From positions 1 to 64,000 of the forward strand of contig NZ_VUMI01000027.1 in assembly GCF_009696275.1 (NCBI RefSeq): DNA of 64,000 nucleotides, in the 5' to 3' direction. Each line of letters starts with the position of its first letter. Position 1 is the stretch's first letter. Below are positions 19,719-29,462 of the stretch, one piece after another. The DNA is from Eisenbergiella porci (GTDB taxonomy: Bacteria > Bacillota > Clostridia > Lachnospirales > Lachnospiraceae). The notes under the pieces were generated by a model. That model was not told the origin of the DNA. It saw only the letters and a program-made list of their open reading frames with translations, and did not search any database. Position numbers and translations under genes: made by a program.

Positions 19719-20783
19719 TCACAGCCCTTTTACCGAAAAGTCCCTGAAATCTCCATGCCCTCCCGTACTTTTCAGGGCATAACAGAAAATTCCGATCCGG
19801 TATCCTACAAACATATCCAGTGTAAAAACCATATCCAGCGGACTTCCCACCGTCTCCCAGTCACCCGGCGCCTGACGGAAGGCAAAATATGCCTTATCCG
19901 CGCGTTCTCTGTAATCAAATACTATCTGCAGCTCAACAACCGCCTCTTCTATCGGTTTCCTGTATTCCAGAATGCCGCCGTCTGCAGCTTTCTGCAGATA
20001 CAGCAGTTTTTTCTTCCCGTTTTCCACGGCAATTCCTATCTGCCCGTACCGCCCCTGCAGCGCGCACAGTCCGGCATAATCCCCTTCCTTCAGGCCGGAG
20101 GAATCCAGTGTCACCTGGCAGCCGCAGCCCGGCTCCAGTGTCCGCTGGGTCAGGGTATTCCTGGCGTCAGTCAGTCCGGCGGCCACATGGCCTGTTGTCA
20201 GCCGCAGCCATCCGGGCCGGGCCGTAAACGACCAGCAGGACGGGATGAGATTATGGTTCCACTGCCAGGGAACGCAGTCATCATCCATCAGCACCCGGCG
20301 CATTCCGCCTTCCCTGACGCCGCTCAGATCCGGCTCCAGTTCCACGATGCAGATTTTTCCGTTCCCATACACCAGATAGGGGATCCCCTCCCAGAACAGG
20401 AAGGACATATCGTGGAACACCTCCCCGATTTCCGCCCTGTCCCAGCCGCTCTTTTCTATATCATCCGTAGAAAAAATATAGGTTTTCCTGCAATCATGGC
20501 TGACAAAACAGGCGTAAAAGCGTCCATTGTGCCTGGTAAGGCTGGTGGCCCACTGCCCTTTTCCATAGGCGTTCCTGCCGTTTTCCAAACGGTAAATCCC
20601 GTTGTCTTCCAGCGTTTCAAACACATAGGAAACGATTTCCCAGTGACACAGATCCTTCGAACGAAGGATCGGCGCTCCGGGAGTGTAAAACATGGTAGTG
20701 GATACCATATAGTAGGTGTCCCCTATCCGGAGCAGATCAGGGTCCGGCATATCCGCTCCGATAATCGGATTTCTGACTTCCAT
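19719..20783 (-). pseudogene. GH43 beta-xylosidase/arabinofuranosidase with in-frame deletion
   Basis: A 354-aa frame with start after AAGGAG. The N-terminal GH43 part is normal, with base Asp in ADMPDPDLLRIGDTYYM and modulating Asp in GEVFHDMSFLFWEG. The C-terminal beta-sandwich (PWQWNHNLIPSCWS to the end) is also normal. Between them, after GGMRRVLMDDD near 20285, the family's segment with the catalytic acid Glu (usual EGxHLYK region) and the HNGVAQGG block is absent. About 160-170 residues are lost from a usual length near 510-530, and the frame is kept. The fold cannot be catalytic without that Glu, so I list it as a pseudogene although it could still be translated. Ten bases downstream of the GH10-GH120 gene. 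Confidence 0.85.
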
Positions 20784-20792
20784 AATGACTCC

Positions 20793-23783
20793 TTACTTTC
20801 TGTATTTTCTTGGGTCAAGCTCATATACTTTCCCTTCTTCCAGCTTTGCAAAAGGCCCGGGCACCCGGCAATCCCCATAATATGGACCGTAAAAATCATC
20901 CGCGGTTTCCATGGAAGCAGCCACCGGAAGCACCTCCTCCGGCTTTGTCACATATTTCTGTCTTCCGGTCCCGTGATGCCTCATCTCCGGCAGGCTGTCC
21001 GCCCCGGCAAATTCCAGAGTCAGCTTTTCGGTATCCACATTGACGTTAAACCAGCCCTCCTGCCCTTCCCTGTCAAAACCGTAAAATTCCCTCCAGGCAT
21101 CCAAATCCAGACAGTTTTCCGGCGCGGGATACAGAATCCGCAGATAACCGCCCGGCATTTTCACATACAGATTGCCCTGGGAATCGTTGTCCCTGGTCGG
21201 GAATTTGATTGCCGCCTCCCCGCAGTCATAGAACAGGTTGTTCATAATCCTGGCATCCCTGGAGGTTCCGCCCCTGCCGTTTCCGGCAATGCGGAAGGCC
21301 ACCGGCTTGACAAAATATCCCGCGCTGCGGCATCTTCCGATCAGATTGTTCACCACATGCAGACGGTCCGTTCCTTCCCCGTAAACCGCATATCCGTTGA
21401 TAACTCCCTTTTCCTCCATCTTGTACCAGCCCGTGGAGCCCGGCTCTGCCGGCACATCATCCGGACGGAACCTGCCTTCCACATTCCAGAAAATATTGTT
21501 GTCTATCAGGTTGATCCCGTCCCTGGAGCATTCTATGAAAATCGCTTCCCGCTGTTCCAGTCCGTCCAGGAACAGGTTCCGGGTGATTCTGTTATTTTCA
21601 TTTCCCACATCCATCCACAGATGGTCGGCACGGAAGGTCTTGGTAAAAATATTGCGTCGGATCAGGCTGTTGACGCTGTTATGTACTTTGATGCCCCCTG
21701 CTTCCCAGGAAAGCTCCATTTTCTGCCAGCCGGTTCCTTCTATATGATTGTCTTCAATCAGCAGATCCGTGGCAAACATGCCCGCGATGCCGCAAACTCC
21801 CACATCCTTTATTTCACAGCCTCTGATCACCGTATGGCCGATCACCTGATCCGGATCATAGGTGTGGTGCCAGCATTCATTTCCGATATCGATCCCCACG
21901 CCGTTGGACCAGTCAATTTTACAGTTCTCAATGATCCAGTGGTGTCCCCGGTAACAGGATATGGCTCCCCGCTGGGGAACCGGGGCGCCGGTGGCCGCGT
22001 GGGCGCAGGTCAGCCCCTTCACCCGGATATAAGAAAGGAACGGCACCTCGGGAGCAAAGCACTGCTCCCTGCAGGTAAGCTCTATCAGATGCTCCGCCGG
22101 ATCCCCGTCATCCTCCAGACGGAAATGCACGGTCTGTCCGTTGGCCTCCACCCAATAGGAACCGGGCGTCTCTCCCAGCTGATAATACAGCGCCACCTGC
22201 TTTAACGGTTTCCCATCGCAGAATACCATGCCTCTGCGGTTTAAATAGGTGGTCATGTCCGTTTTTTCATATTCGATAAAAAGGCGGTCATGTAGGATGT
22301 TAACTGCGCAGAAGGGGTTATAGCCCTTAAACTCCTCCGGATTCAGCCTGGTTTCCCAGATCCGCATTCCCTCCGGCAGTTTTTTTCCCAGGCCGGGGAT
22401 GCGCAGATTCCAGCCTTCGCTTACGCTGAAAGTATCCGCAATTACAGAAGCTTTGATAATTGCCTCGCCGTCCCCGAAGGCTTCAAAGCTCACCATTTCC
22501 TTCGGGCCGTTCCCGCCTCTGACAGGCCGGACGCATTCCCGGTAGACGCCGCCGTGTATCCAGACCCTCGTTCCCGGCCCGGCCAGATTGGCCGCCGCCT
22601 GAATAGTGGCAAAGGGATGCTCCGGGCTGCCGTCATTTTCATCACCGGCCTGAGGGTGCGGCGGGTTCACATGATATTCCTTGGTAAAAACCGGCGTTTT
22701 TTCCCAGAAAGCAAACCGCTCCCCGCCCGGCAGGCGGTCCTGTCCGTCCTCCTCCACTCTTCCGGGCACGCTCAGCACCGCCTGATAAGCGCTTTTGGGG
22801 CGAAAGCCGTCAGCGAACAGAAGAGGATAGCTTCTTACCTTGCGAAAGCCGGTCAGCCAGCTGTCTTCATCCTGCATTCCCCAGAAGGTGACTCCGGTGA
22901 TGTCCGCAAGGCCTTCCTTTTTTGCCCGGGTGAGTATGGTGAACACCTCCCTGTAGCGTGCAGCCAGCGCTTCCATGGATGGACGGGACGGATCCGGATT
23001 ATGGATGTCCAGCTCCGTAACCTGCACCTGGAGCCCCAGCGCGCCGAATACGGAAACTGCCTTCTCATATTCTCTTAAAGAGGGCGTCTGCATGGTCATA
23101 TGCGACTGCATGCCGATGCCGTCCACAAGCCCTTCCGCCATCAGCGGCTTTAAAATCAGCTCACAGATAACGTCCCTCTTCCAGGGCACAAAGGTATCAT
23201 AATCATTATAAAATAAATCCACTCCCGGGGCGCAATATTTCCTGGCAAACCGGAAAGCCTGCAGGATGAAATCCTCTCCCACGGTTTCCGTCCACCAGGA
23301 TCTGCGCAGCGCCCCGTCTTCCACAGCTTCATTCACCACATCCCAGGCATAGATGATTCCCGGATACTCCTCCTGGACAAAGCAAAGCACGCTGCGGATA
23401 TACCCTTCCAGCCTGGCCAGCATGGTTTCCCGGTCCACAAGGGGCGCATCCTCTCTGTCGCTGTAGCTTTCTGTAAAAAACCAACGGGGCGTCTGGTTAT
23501 GCCATACCAGCGTATGTCCCCGCATTTTCATGCCGTTTTCCCTGGCAAAATCCAATGCCCCGCGTATTCCCTGAAAGCTGACTGCGGGACAGCGGTCATG
23601 CGCCGCGGGGTTTCTCCTGTTTTCTTCTTCATCTAACAGATGCTGCGGCTTCATTTCATTTTCACATGTAAAGGAATCGTACTGGCAAAGAAGCGCTTCC
23701 TGAGTCCTTGCGTCGGAAAAAGCCTTTGCGGGCACTGCCGCGCCTATTTTGAAATAGGGACGGTACACTGTTTTCAGGCTCAT
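20793..23783 (-). CDS. GH10 endoxylanase - GH120 beta-xylosidase fusion
   Basis: A 996-aa bifunctional enzyme. Residues 10-360 are a GH10 barrel, with acid/base Glu in WDVVNEAVEDG, nucleophile Glu in QVTELDIHNPD and MRGHTLVWHNQTP. From about residue 395 a second module begins with EYHVNPPHPQAGDENDGSP, ATIQAAANLAGPGTRVWIHGG and VYRECVRPVRGG, followed by a right-handed beta-helix. That is the signature of GH120 beta-xylosidases. Candidate catalytic residues lie in HLWMDVGNEN and REAIFIECSRDG. There is no signal peptide, so both steps would occur in the cytoplasm on imported xylo-oligosaccharides. ATG 23783 is preceded by AGGAGGAAG; the 26 codons upstream are not favoured. It follows the importer genes past a terminator. 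Confidence 0.9.
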   Translation of the reverse strand: MSLKTVYRPYFKIGAAVPAKAFSDARTQEALLCQYDSFTCENEMKPQHLLDEEENRRNPAAHDRCPAVSFQGIRGALDFARENGMKMRGHTLVWHNQTPRWFFTESYSDREDAPLVDRETMLARLEGYIRSVLCFVQEEYPGIIYAWDVVNEAVEDGALRRSWWTETVGEDFILQAFRFARKYCAPGVDLFYNDYDTFVPWKRDVICELILKPLMAEGLVDGIGMQSHMTMQTPSLREYEKAVSVFGALGLQVQVTELDIHNPDPSRPSMEALAARYREVFTILTRAKKEGLADITGVTFWGMQDEDSWLTGFRKVRSYPLLFADGFRPKSAYQAVLSVPGRVEEDGQDRLPGGERFAFWEKTPVFTKEYHVNPPHPQAGDENDGSPEHPFATIQAAANLAGPGTRVWIHGGVYRECVRPVRGGNGPKEMVSFEAFGDGEAIIKASVIADTFSVSEGWNLRIPGLGKKLPEGMRIWETRLNPEEFKGYNPFCAVNILHDRLFIEYEKTDMTTYLNRRGMVFCDGKPLKQVALYYQLGETPGSYWVEANGQTVHFRLEDDGDPAEHLIELTCREQCFAPEVPFLSYIRVKGLTCAHAATGAPVPQRGAISCYRGHHWIIENCKIDWSNGVGIDIGNECWHHTYDPDQVIGHTVIRGCEIKDVGVCGIAGMFATDLLIEDNHIEGTGWQKMELSWEAGGIKVHNSVNSLIRRNIFTKTFRADHLWMDVGNENNRITRNLFLDGLEQREAIFIECSRDGINLIDNNIFWNVEGRFRPDDVPAEPGSTGWYKMEEKGVINGYAVYGEGTDRLHVVNNLIGRCRSAGYFVKPVAFRIAGNGRGGTSRDARIMNNLFYDCGEAAIKFPTRDNDSQGNLYVKMPGGYLRILYPAPENCLDLDAWREFYGFDREGQEGWFNVNVDTEKLTLEFAGADSLPEMRHHGTGRQKYVTKPEEVLPVAASMETADDFYGPYYGDCRVPGPFAKLEEGKVYELDPRKYRK

Positions 23784-23892
23784 TTTTTCTTCCTCCTGTA
23801 TATCGCGGATCTGCCTGCGATACTTCCATGAATCAATTCTCCTGTCCGCGGGCCAAAACACAGATTTAAACCTCTAACAGGAACTGTTACGG

Positions 23893-23920
23893 AAAAAAGG
23901 GGCCGGCAACCGCCAGCCCC
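23893..23920 (-). terminator. Terminator after the importer lipoprotein gene
   Basis: On the minus strand GGGGCTGGC and GCCGGCCCC pair (one G-U) around a four-base loop and are followed by six T. It separates the ABC importer operon from the GH10-GH120 unit, which may rely on readthrough or its own promoter. Confidence 0.85.
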
Positions 23921-23981
23921 CACTATTTTCGCCATTTTAATGATGCTTATGCCTTATTTTATGCTTCAAAGTCCATGCTGC

Positions 23982-25784
23982 TTATTCTGCTGCTTTTCTT
24001 GCATCAATGACAGCCTGATATTTCTCAGTGTCAAAGGCAACCAGGTCGTTCCAGCCGAAGCCTTCCAGCTGTGTGCACATATCGTCCCACATCTGATCGA
24101 ACTGTGCTTCGTCCGCTGCAAATACCATACGCCAGGAAGCGTCACATACTACGCTCTTGCACTGGCTTCTTACCAGGGCGATATCCGTGCTGTCGCTTCC
24201 AAGAGGAATATTTACGTTGGCGACCATACCAAGCTGGTCTTTATTTCTCATATATTCCACTTCATTTTTTGCTCCGAATTTCTCGGACCACTCATTGATG
24301 GTTGCAGTCTGGTTCATTTCAATGGTAGAGGACCACAGATTGGGCTCGAAATATTCTCCGGTAACCGGGTTCTTTTCTGCGCTTCCTACAATCCACTGAT
24401 TGATCTGGTTGTTGCCGTCGCTCCAGGTGCCGCCGCCCAATTCTTCGGGAACCTGAAGATCTCCGGTAAAACGATCCTGTCCTTCTTTCGTCAGTGTATA
24501 GGTGCCGTCGTCATTTACCGTATAAATGAAGCCTTCCAGGCTGTTGTGCTGATAGGTCAGTCCTTCAGGGGATGCCAGCCAGTCAAGCAGTTCCATAATT
24601 CTTAACTTCTTCTCTTCATCAACCTGGGAACCAACACCCCATACACGGCCATCGCCGTAATAAGAATCGGCTGTCTGGAAGAAATTCAGTTCTTCTACCG
24701 GTACGTACATATAGTTTTCACGGTTCTGTCCATGCTCAGGTGTATTCCAGAAGCCATTCTGCCAGTTATACCAGAACAGGTAAACTCTCTTCTGCTTCAT
24801 CTTGCTGTCGCAGGCGGTGGTCCAGTCCTGTGTGGCAGCGTCAGAATCTACCAAGCCCATCTGGTTTGCTTTAAAGAAGAACTTGAGGGCTTTATAGTAG
24901 CCGCCGTTTTTGTCTGTCAGAGGCATGATTGTATTGTCATTTCCAAGCAGTACGGATTCCTTTACCTGCTGCCCGAACCAGTTGGTCAGAAGGTTTGCAT
25001 TTTCAATGCTCGTGCCGTCCCAGTCCTTCCACATGGTAATGGCAAACGCCTTGTCCCCGGCCGCATTGGTGGGATACTTATCCTGCATATCCTTCAGCAT
25101 GTTCAGCAGGTCGTCCGTAGTCTTCAGTTCCGGGCAGCCAAGGCCTTCGTACAGATCCCACGGAACCCTGGGGGCACTTGTCACTTCTGTCCCTACAAAC
25201 GCTGTAGGTCCGTTGCTGTTCATATTACAGGGAATTGCATATACGCTTCCCGCTTCCACACCGTTCATGGTGCCATTGAACAGGTCAATCTGCTCTTTGT
25301 ACTTTGTCAGATTTTCATAACTGCCGATGATATCGCCGATATCCATGATCAGGCCGGCTTCCACACAGTCCTGCATTTCGGAATTGTCAATGATAACGAT
25401 ATCTCCCAGATTGCCTGACGCACTGCGCGTCTGATAAAGGGAGTTGGCGTCTCCGGATACCTGAGGTGCGATGATGTTCAGCTGGATATTGAATTTGTCC
25501 TTAAGCACCTTGCCGAACCAGCCTGCCTGGATTCCCTGATAGTTGGCCGCCTTATCGTAGATTTCAATGGTCATCTCCGTATCGTGGGATACTACAGGAG
25601 CAGCTCCCTGGGCAGCTGCGGCTTCCGTACCGGCTTCTGTCCCGCTTTCCGTGCCTGCTGCTGCCGGCTCCGTGCCGCTGCTTGCCGGCGCCTGTGTTGT
25701 TTCCCCCTGTCCGCAGCCTGCAAAAACGACAGATGCTGTCATAACAGCTGCAAGCGCCAGGGATGCTAAACGTTTCCTTCTCAT
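23982..25784 (-). CDS. Extracellular sugar-binding lipoprotein of an ABC importer
   Basis: A 600-aa family 1-like solute-binding lipoprotein. The signal peptide ends in a lipobox (SVVFAGCGQG, lipidated Cys near residue 24), then a low-complexity Ala/Glu/Thr linker, then a large two-lobed binding fold. It should capture oligosaccharides outside the cell and pass them to the two permeases encoded upstream. The size (over 500 residues) matches LplA/YtcQ-type proteins for longer oligosaccharides. AGGAGG precedes the start. The xylan-degrading neighbourhood suggests xylo- or arabinoxylo-oligosaccharides as ligands. Confidence 0.92.
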   Translation of the reverse strand: MRRKRLASLALAAVMTASVVFAGCGQGETTQAPASSGTEPAAAGTESGTEAGTEAAAAQGAAPVVSHDTEMTIEIYDKAANYQGIQAGWFGKVLKDKFNIQLNIIAPQVSGDANSLYQTRSASGNLGDIVIIDNSEMQDCVEAGLIMDIGDIIGSYENLTKYKEQIDLFNGTMNGVEAGSVYAIPCNMNSNGPTAFVGTEVTSAPRVPWDLYEGLGCPELKTTDDLLNMLKDMQDKYPTNAAGDKAFAITMWKDWDGTSIENANLLTNWFGQQVKESVLLGNDNTIMPLTDKNGGYYKALKFFFKANQMGLVDSDAATQDWTTACDSKMKQKRVYLFWYNWQNGFWNTPEHGQNRENYMYVPVEELNFFQTADSYYGDGRVWGVGSQVDEEKKLRIMELLDWLASPEGLTYQHNSLEGFIYTVNDDGTYTLTKEGQDRFTGDLQVPEELGGGTWSDGNNQINQWIVGSAEKNPVTGEYFEPNLWSSTIEMNQTATINEWSEKFGAKNEVEYMRNKDQLGMVANVNIPLGSDSTDIALVRSQCKSVVCDASWRMVFAADEAQFDQMWDDMCTQLEGFGWNDLVAFDTEKYQAVIDARKAAE

Positions 25785-25945
25785 ATAAAAACCCTCCTTT
25801 TGAGTCTATGTATAACGGAAGGTCTGCCCTGCGTAAAAGGTCCGCCTTCCGTTATTTACTTTTTCTGTAACTGTCCATTTTTTCACAGTTACCTTTTTAA
25901 ACCGCCCGTTTCCTTCCTTACAAAATTCCTTTATGGCAGCGGTGT

Positions 25946-26869
25946 TCAGCCCTTTACGGCTCCAATCATGATACCCTTTACGAAATATCTCTGGAAAATC
26001 GGATATACCAGGATAATCGGTATTACTACAATAATCGTTACTGTCATACGCACGCTGGTGGGTGTCTGGCTGGTAGCCACCGCCGCCGCCATGGACGCGC
26101 TGTTATTGGTATTGGCAAGGCCGGCCAGCGAGCTTGCCTGGTTCAGATACTGATACAGGATGAACTGCAGCGGATAGAGCTTGGTATCCGTTACCAGAAG
26201 CAGGGTATCCTGGAAGGAGTTCCACTGGTTGACCGCGGAAAAAATAGCTACGGTAGCCATAATGGGCTTGATAACCGGCAGCATGACGCGGAAGAAAATT
26301 TTCATAATTCCTGCGCCGTCAATCTGGGCCGCTTCCTGCAGCTCCTTGGGCACCGACTCCACAAAGGTCTTGGTCAGGATAATATAAAACGGTGAAACAA
26401 CAGCCGGAAATATATAACCCCAGAAATTATTGGTCAGGTGCAGGTTTCTCATGGTCAGGTACCATGGAATGATTCCTGCGTTAAAATACATGGTAGCCAC
26501 CACCAGCCTGTACCACAGCTTCCTGTGCCACATATTGTCCTGGGTGAACATAAATCCCAGAAACGCGGAAGCCCCTACCGTGCCTACCGTACCGACAATC
26601 GTCCTCAGCACGGATATCTTGGCGGCCTGGAAAAGGCCGTCAATCCGGAGCGCACTGATATAGTTCTGGAAATGGATTCCTTTGGGCCAGAAGAGAATCA
26701 CACCCCGCGCGCTTAAATCATTGGCGCTTATGGTGTTGATGAAAATATAGTAAAAGGGATAAATACAAACCAGGGCGCAAAGGGCGAATATGATGTAACA
26801 GACAACGCCCAGCATGTTATCGCCGAAGCTGTGATGCATTTTCGTTTTGCGAACCGTTTCTTTGCTCAT
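25946..26869 (-). CDS. Sugar ABC importer permease (YtcP/LplC type)
   Basis: A 307-aa inner-membrane subunit with six predicted membrane segments. The EAA-like loop for ATPase contact is QEAAQIDGAGIMKIFFRVMLPVIKP. The ending GIMIGAVKG is typical of YtcP-type subunits. It pairs with the permease encoded just upstream and delivers to the lipoprotein gene downstream. AGGAG precedes the start. No ATPase gene belongs to this operon, so a shared ATPase is expected. Confidence 0.92.
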   Translation of the reverse strand: MSKETVRKTKMHHSFGDNMLGVVCYIIFALCALVCIYPFYYIFINTISANDLSARGVILFWPKGIHFQNYISALRIDGLFQAAKISVLRTIVGTVGTVGASAFLGFMFTQDNMWHRKLWYRLVVATMYFNAGIIPWYLTMRNLHLTNNFWGYIFPAVVSPFYIILTKTFVESVPKELQEAAQIDGAGIMKIFFRVMLPVIKPIMATVAIFSAVNQWNSFQDTLLLVTDTKLYPLQFILYQYLNQASSLAGLANTNNSASMAAAVATSQTPTSVRMTVTIIVVIPIILVYPIFQRYFVKGIMIGAVKG

Positions 26870-26887
26870 CTTTTCTCCTCCTCTCCC

Positions 26888-27814
26888 TTACAGAAAGCTT
26901 TCGCCGCGGATCAGCTTGGACATTCCGTTTGCAAAGAACAAAAGGATGACGCTGACTACGCTCTTAAGCATACTGATTGCAACGGATACGGAATAGCTGC
27001 CGCTTCCCATTGCCGTATTGTACACATACAGGTCAAGCACCTGGATGGTTTCTTTGTTGAAAGCATTCTGGAACACGTAGTACTGCTCCATACCGTTGGA
27101 AAGGAAGTTGGCAATGTTGAGCATCAGCAATACGAAATAGGTGGGAAGGAGGCTGGGAATGGTGATGTACCAAATCATCTGCATTCTTGATGCGCCGTCC
27201 ACCTTGGCCGCCTGGTACATTTCATCATCAATTCCTGAAATCGCCGCTATGTACATGATGGCCGACCAGCCCAGGTTCTTCCATGTGAGCCACAGCCACA
27301 TCGTCAGCCATACATGCTCCGAGGACTGGAGGAAAAGGACTGGCTCCGTGGTAATCCCCAGTGTCTGCAGCAGGGTGTTTGCCATGCCCGTGCTGTTGAA
27401 AAGGCTGTACGCTACGGAATAAACGAGAACCCAGCTGATGAAGTTGGGAAGCGTGGTAACCGTCTGTACAAACTTCCGGAAGGGCACGCACCGCAGCTCG
27501 TTCATAAATACTGCAAACAGCATGGGCAGCCAGGAGGTTGTCAGCGTAATGCCGCTCATGGCGAAGGTATTTTTAAGGACCTGCAGGAGCTGCTGGATTT
27601 TAATCGGGTTTTCCACCAGGGATTTAAACCATTTCAGGCCTACAAAATCATGGATAGAAAAGGGCTTGGGCGGCTTATAATCAAAAAAGGCGTATACCCA
27701 GCCGTATAACGGATAATATGAAAAAACCAGTACCAGTGCAATAAAAGGCAGAACGTAAAGGAACATTTTAAAAGAGTTCCATTTTTTCTTGTTTTGGAAA
27801 AACTTCATTTTCAC
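26888..27814 (-). CDS. Sugar ABC importer permease (LplB/YteP type)
   Basis: A 308-aa membrane subunit, first gene of the importer operon. It has six membrane segments and the ATPase-contact loop MYQAAKVDGASRMQMIWYIT. The N-terminal half has LVFSYYPLYGWVYAFFDY, characteristic of LplB-type permeases. A GTG start at 27814 lies nine bases after AGGAG, and an ATG two codons later is an alternative. A strong promoter with a repressor operator lies directly upstream, so the operon is likely controlled by the LacI-type protein encoded next to it. Confidence 0.92.
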   Translation of the reverse strand: MKMKFFQNKKKWNSFKMFLYVLPFIALVLVFSYYPLYGWVYAFFDYKPPKPFSIHDFVGLKWFKSLVENPIKIQQLLQVLKNTFAMSGITLTTSWLPMLFAVFMNELRCVPFRKFVQTVTTLPNFISWVLVYSVAYSLFNSTGMANTLLQTLGITTEPVLFLQSSEHVWLTMWLWLTWKNLGWSAIMYIAAISGIDDEMYQAAKVDGASRMQMIWYITIPSLLPTYFVLLMLNIANFLSNGMEQYYVFQNAFNKETIQVLDLYVYNTAMGSGSYSVSVAISMLKSVVSVILLFFANGMSKLIRGESFL

Positions 27815-27844
27815 TCTTCCCCTCTCCTGAAAGTTTCATTTTTT

Positions 27845-27903
27845 GTTTATCGTTAAACCTATTGTTTAGTTGGATTATAGATCATTATTCTTGTAATTGT
27901 CAA
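27845..27903 (-). promoter_or_regulatory. Importer promoter with LacI-type operator
   Basis: On the minus strand TTGACA (27898-27903), an 18-base spacer and TATAAT (27874-27879), followed at about +16 to +29 by the operator GTTTATCGTTAAAC (27845-27858). The same 14 bases recur in front of the LacI gene. Position over the early transcribed region fits repression. Confidence 0.85.
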
Positions 27904-28020
27904 TAAGACTTTTTATATTCTGTATTTTTTATAAATTATATACATTTTAACATAGGTTCTGCAGACATACAAAACGATATTTTTGTTCAAATTGTATATA
28001 GTGTTGTCTGTTATGCAATA

Positions 28021-28034
28021 GTACAACGTTAAAC
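28021..28034. promoter_or_regulatory. Degenerate third copy of the operator
   Basis: GTACAACGTTAAAC matches the 14-base operator at 11 positions and keeps the CGTTAAAC half. It lies about 176 bases upstream of the main operator and could be an auxiliary looping site. The rest of 27904-28144 shows no gene. Confidence 0.45.
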
Positions 28035-28144
28035 ACCATCACACATTTAATTTAACCGCCCGCTTTAAACAGGCCGGCAACCGCCTGCTGCTTCTTCCAC
28101 CGGCATATTCACCCAATTCCCTGCCCTGTTGCCAGGAAAACCCG

Positions 28145-28222
28145 AAAAAAAGCCGCTTTCGCTCCGGTTATATCCGGTCAAAGCGACATAAAAAAAGATT
28201 GCGGAGTTTTCCATCCGCAATC
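28145..28222 (-). terminator. Tandem terminators of the LacI-type gene
   Basis: Two hairpins in series on the minus strand. The first is GATTGCGGA/TCCGCAATC (28197-28222) followed by seven T. The second pairs GTCGCTTT...CCGG with CCGG...AAAGCGGC (28152-28188) and is followed by a further T run. They insulate the importer promoter from the repressor gene. Confidence 0.85.
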
Positions 28223-28368
28223 CCTCAGGTTCGGTTTTTCAGTATTTCTTATCAACAGGCGCTTTCAATCAACATTATCTCCGGGTCATTTTTACCAGGA
28301 CAGCTTCCCCGGTGCACTGTCTTTGGCGCCCGCAAAGCTTTTTCGGCGCGCCGGCTGACCGGCCGGCT

Positions 28369-29421
28369 TCAGGCCTCTATTTTCCCCACCGATTTTCTGA
28401 CCACTAGAGTACAGGGAACCCCGATTTCCACCGGCATTCCTCCGGAAGCAGCCTTCCACTCCCCATCAATTTCCTTCAGCAGAATTTCCGCGGATTTGTG
28501 CCCTATTTCGGACAGCGGCAGCGCCATCGTCGTCAGCGCGGGACGGAAATATTCCGCCACATCCTGATTGTCAAAGCCCGCCACGGACACATCCACTCCC
28601 GCTTTCAGGCCGCATTCCTCCAGATAGTCATATACGCCTCCCGCCATACGGTCCGCCATGCAGAAAATAGCAGTCACTCCCGCGTCAATCAACGGCTTTG
28701 CCATCTCATAACCGGAATCCCTGTCCCATGCGCCGTACCTGACCCAGTCGGGATTATACAGCACCTGTGCCTCAAACATGGCCTTCTGAGCGCCCAGAAG
28801 CCTTTTCTTGGTATGTATATTGTCAGCACGGCCGCCGATAATTCCTATCCTGCGGTGTCCCATGGACAATACATACTTCATGATATCATAACCGCCCTGC
28901 TCGTCTTCAATCACTACCGCAGGCACCGCCGGAGAATCCGTATAAGCATATGCCATGACCGCAGGCATGGAAAGATCCTCTTTGAAAAAATGGATGATCC
29001 TCGCATGTCCGGCCACATAAATCAGCCCGTCCACCTTAATGGAACGCAGCTCCTGCAGAGCCGGCTCCAATACGGATCTGTAGGCCTCCTCGTTGTTGAA
29101 CCAGGACTCCTGCCATCTGGCATAAAGACGCAAGTTCTGCACAATTGTCCGGTATCCCTTTTCTTCGCAGAACGCCATAATGCTTTCTATCATCCCGGGC
29201 GTACTGAACTGCGCAATATCCTCCGCAATGATTCCTATCGTCCTGGTTTTCTGATTTCTTAGGCCCTGGGCAATATAATTGGGCTGGTAGCCCCTTCTTT
29301 TTACAACATCAAGAACCTTCAGCCGGGTTTCCTCGCTCACCTTGGGCTTCCCATTGAGTATATTTGAAACCGTGGTAGCGGAAACATTGCATTCCTGTGC
29401 AATTTCCTTTAACGTAACCAT
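28369..29421 (-). CDS. LacI family transcriptional repressor
   Basis: A 350-aa repressor. Residues 1-50 hold the LacI helix-turn-helix (LKEIAQECNVSATTVSNILN, then GKPKVSEETRLKVLD) and the hinge KRRGYQPNYIAQGLRNQKT. The remainder is a periplasmic-binding-protein-like sugar sensor. I chose ATG 29421 since family members start at VTLKEIA. Nineteen more codons are open upstream but overlap the operator region. Identical 14-base operators precede this gene and the importer operon, implying autoregulation and control of uptake by an intracellular sugar. Confidence 0.93.
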   Translation of the reverse strand: MVTLKEIAQECNVSATTVSNILNGKPKVSEETRLKVLDVVKRRGYQPNYIAQGLRNQKTRTIGIIAEDIAQFSTPGMIESIMAFCEEKGYRTIVQNLRLYARWQESWFNNEEAYRSVLEPALQELRSIKVDGLIYVAGHARIIHFFKEDLSMPAVMAYAYTDSPAVPAVVIEDEQGGYDIMKYVLSMGHRRIGIIGGRADNIHTKKRLLGAQKAMFEAQVLYNPDWVRYGAWDRDSGYEMAKPLIDAGVTAIFCMADRMAGGVYDYLEECGLKAGVDVSVAGFDNQDVAEYFRPALTTMALPLSEIGHKSAEILLKEIDGEWKAASGGMPVEIGVPCTLVVRKSVGKIEA

Positions 29422-29462
29422 AACCTTGCATGTACCTTCTTTCTCTAAATTAACACGAGTAA

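Noticed and set aside
19701-22205. An 834-codon plus-strand open frame opposite GH43 and GH10-GH120
   Set aside because: Shadow of conserved minus-strand genes, stretched by the moderate GC content; no family features.
27815-28368. An unannotated small gene in the importer-repressor gap
   Set aside because: The gap is fully explained by operators, promoter and two terminators; no frame with a ribosome site was seen.
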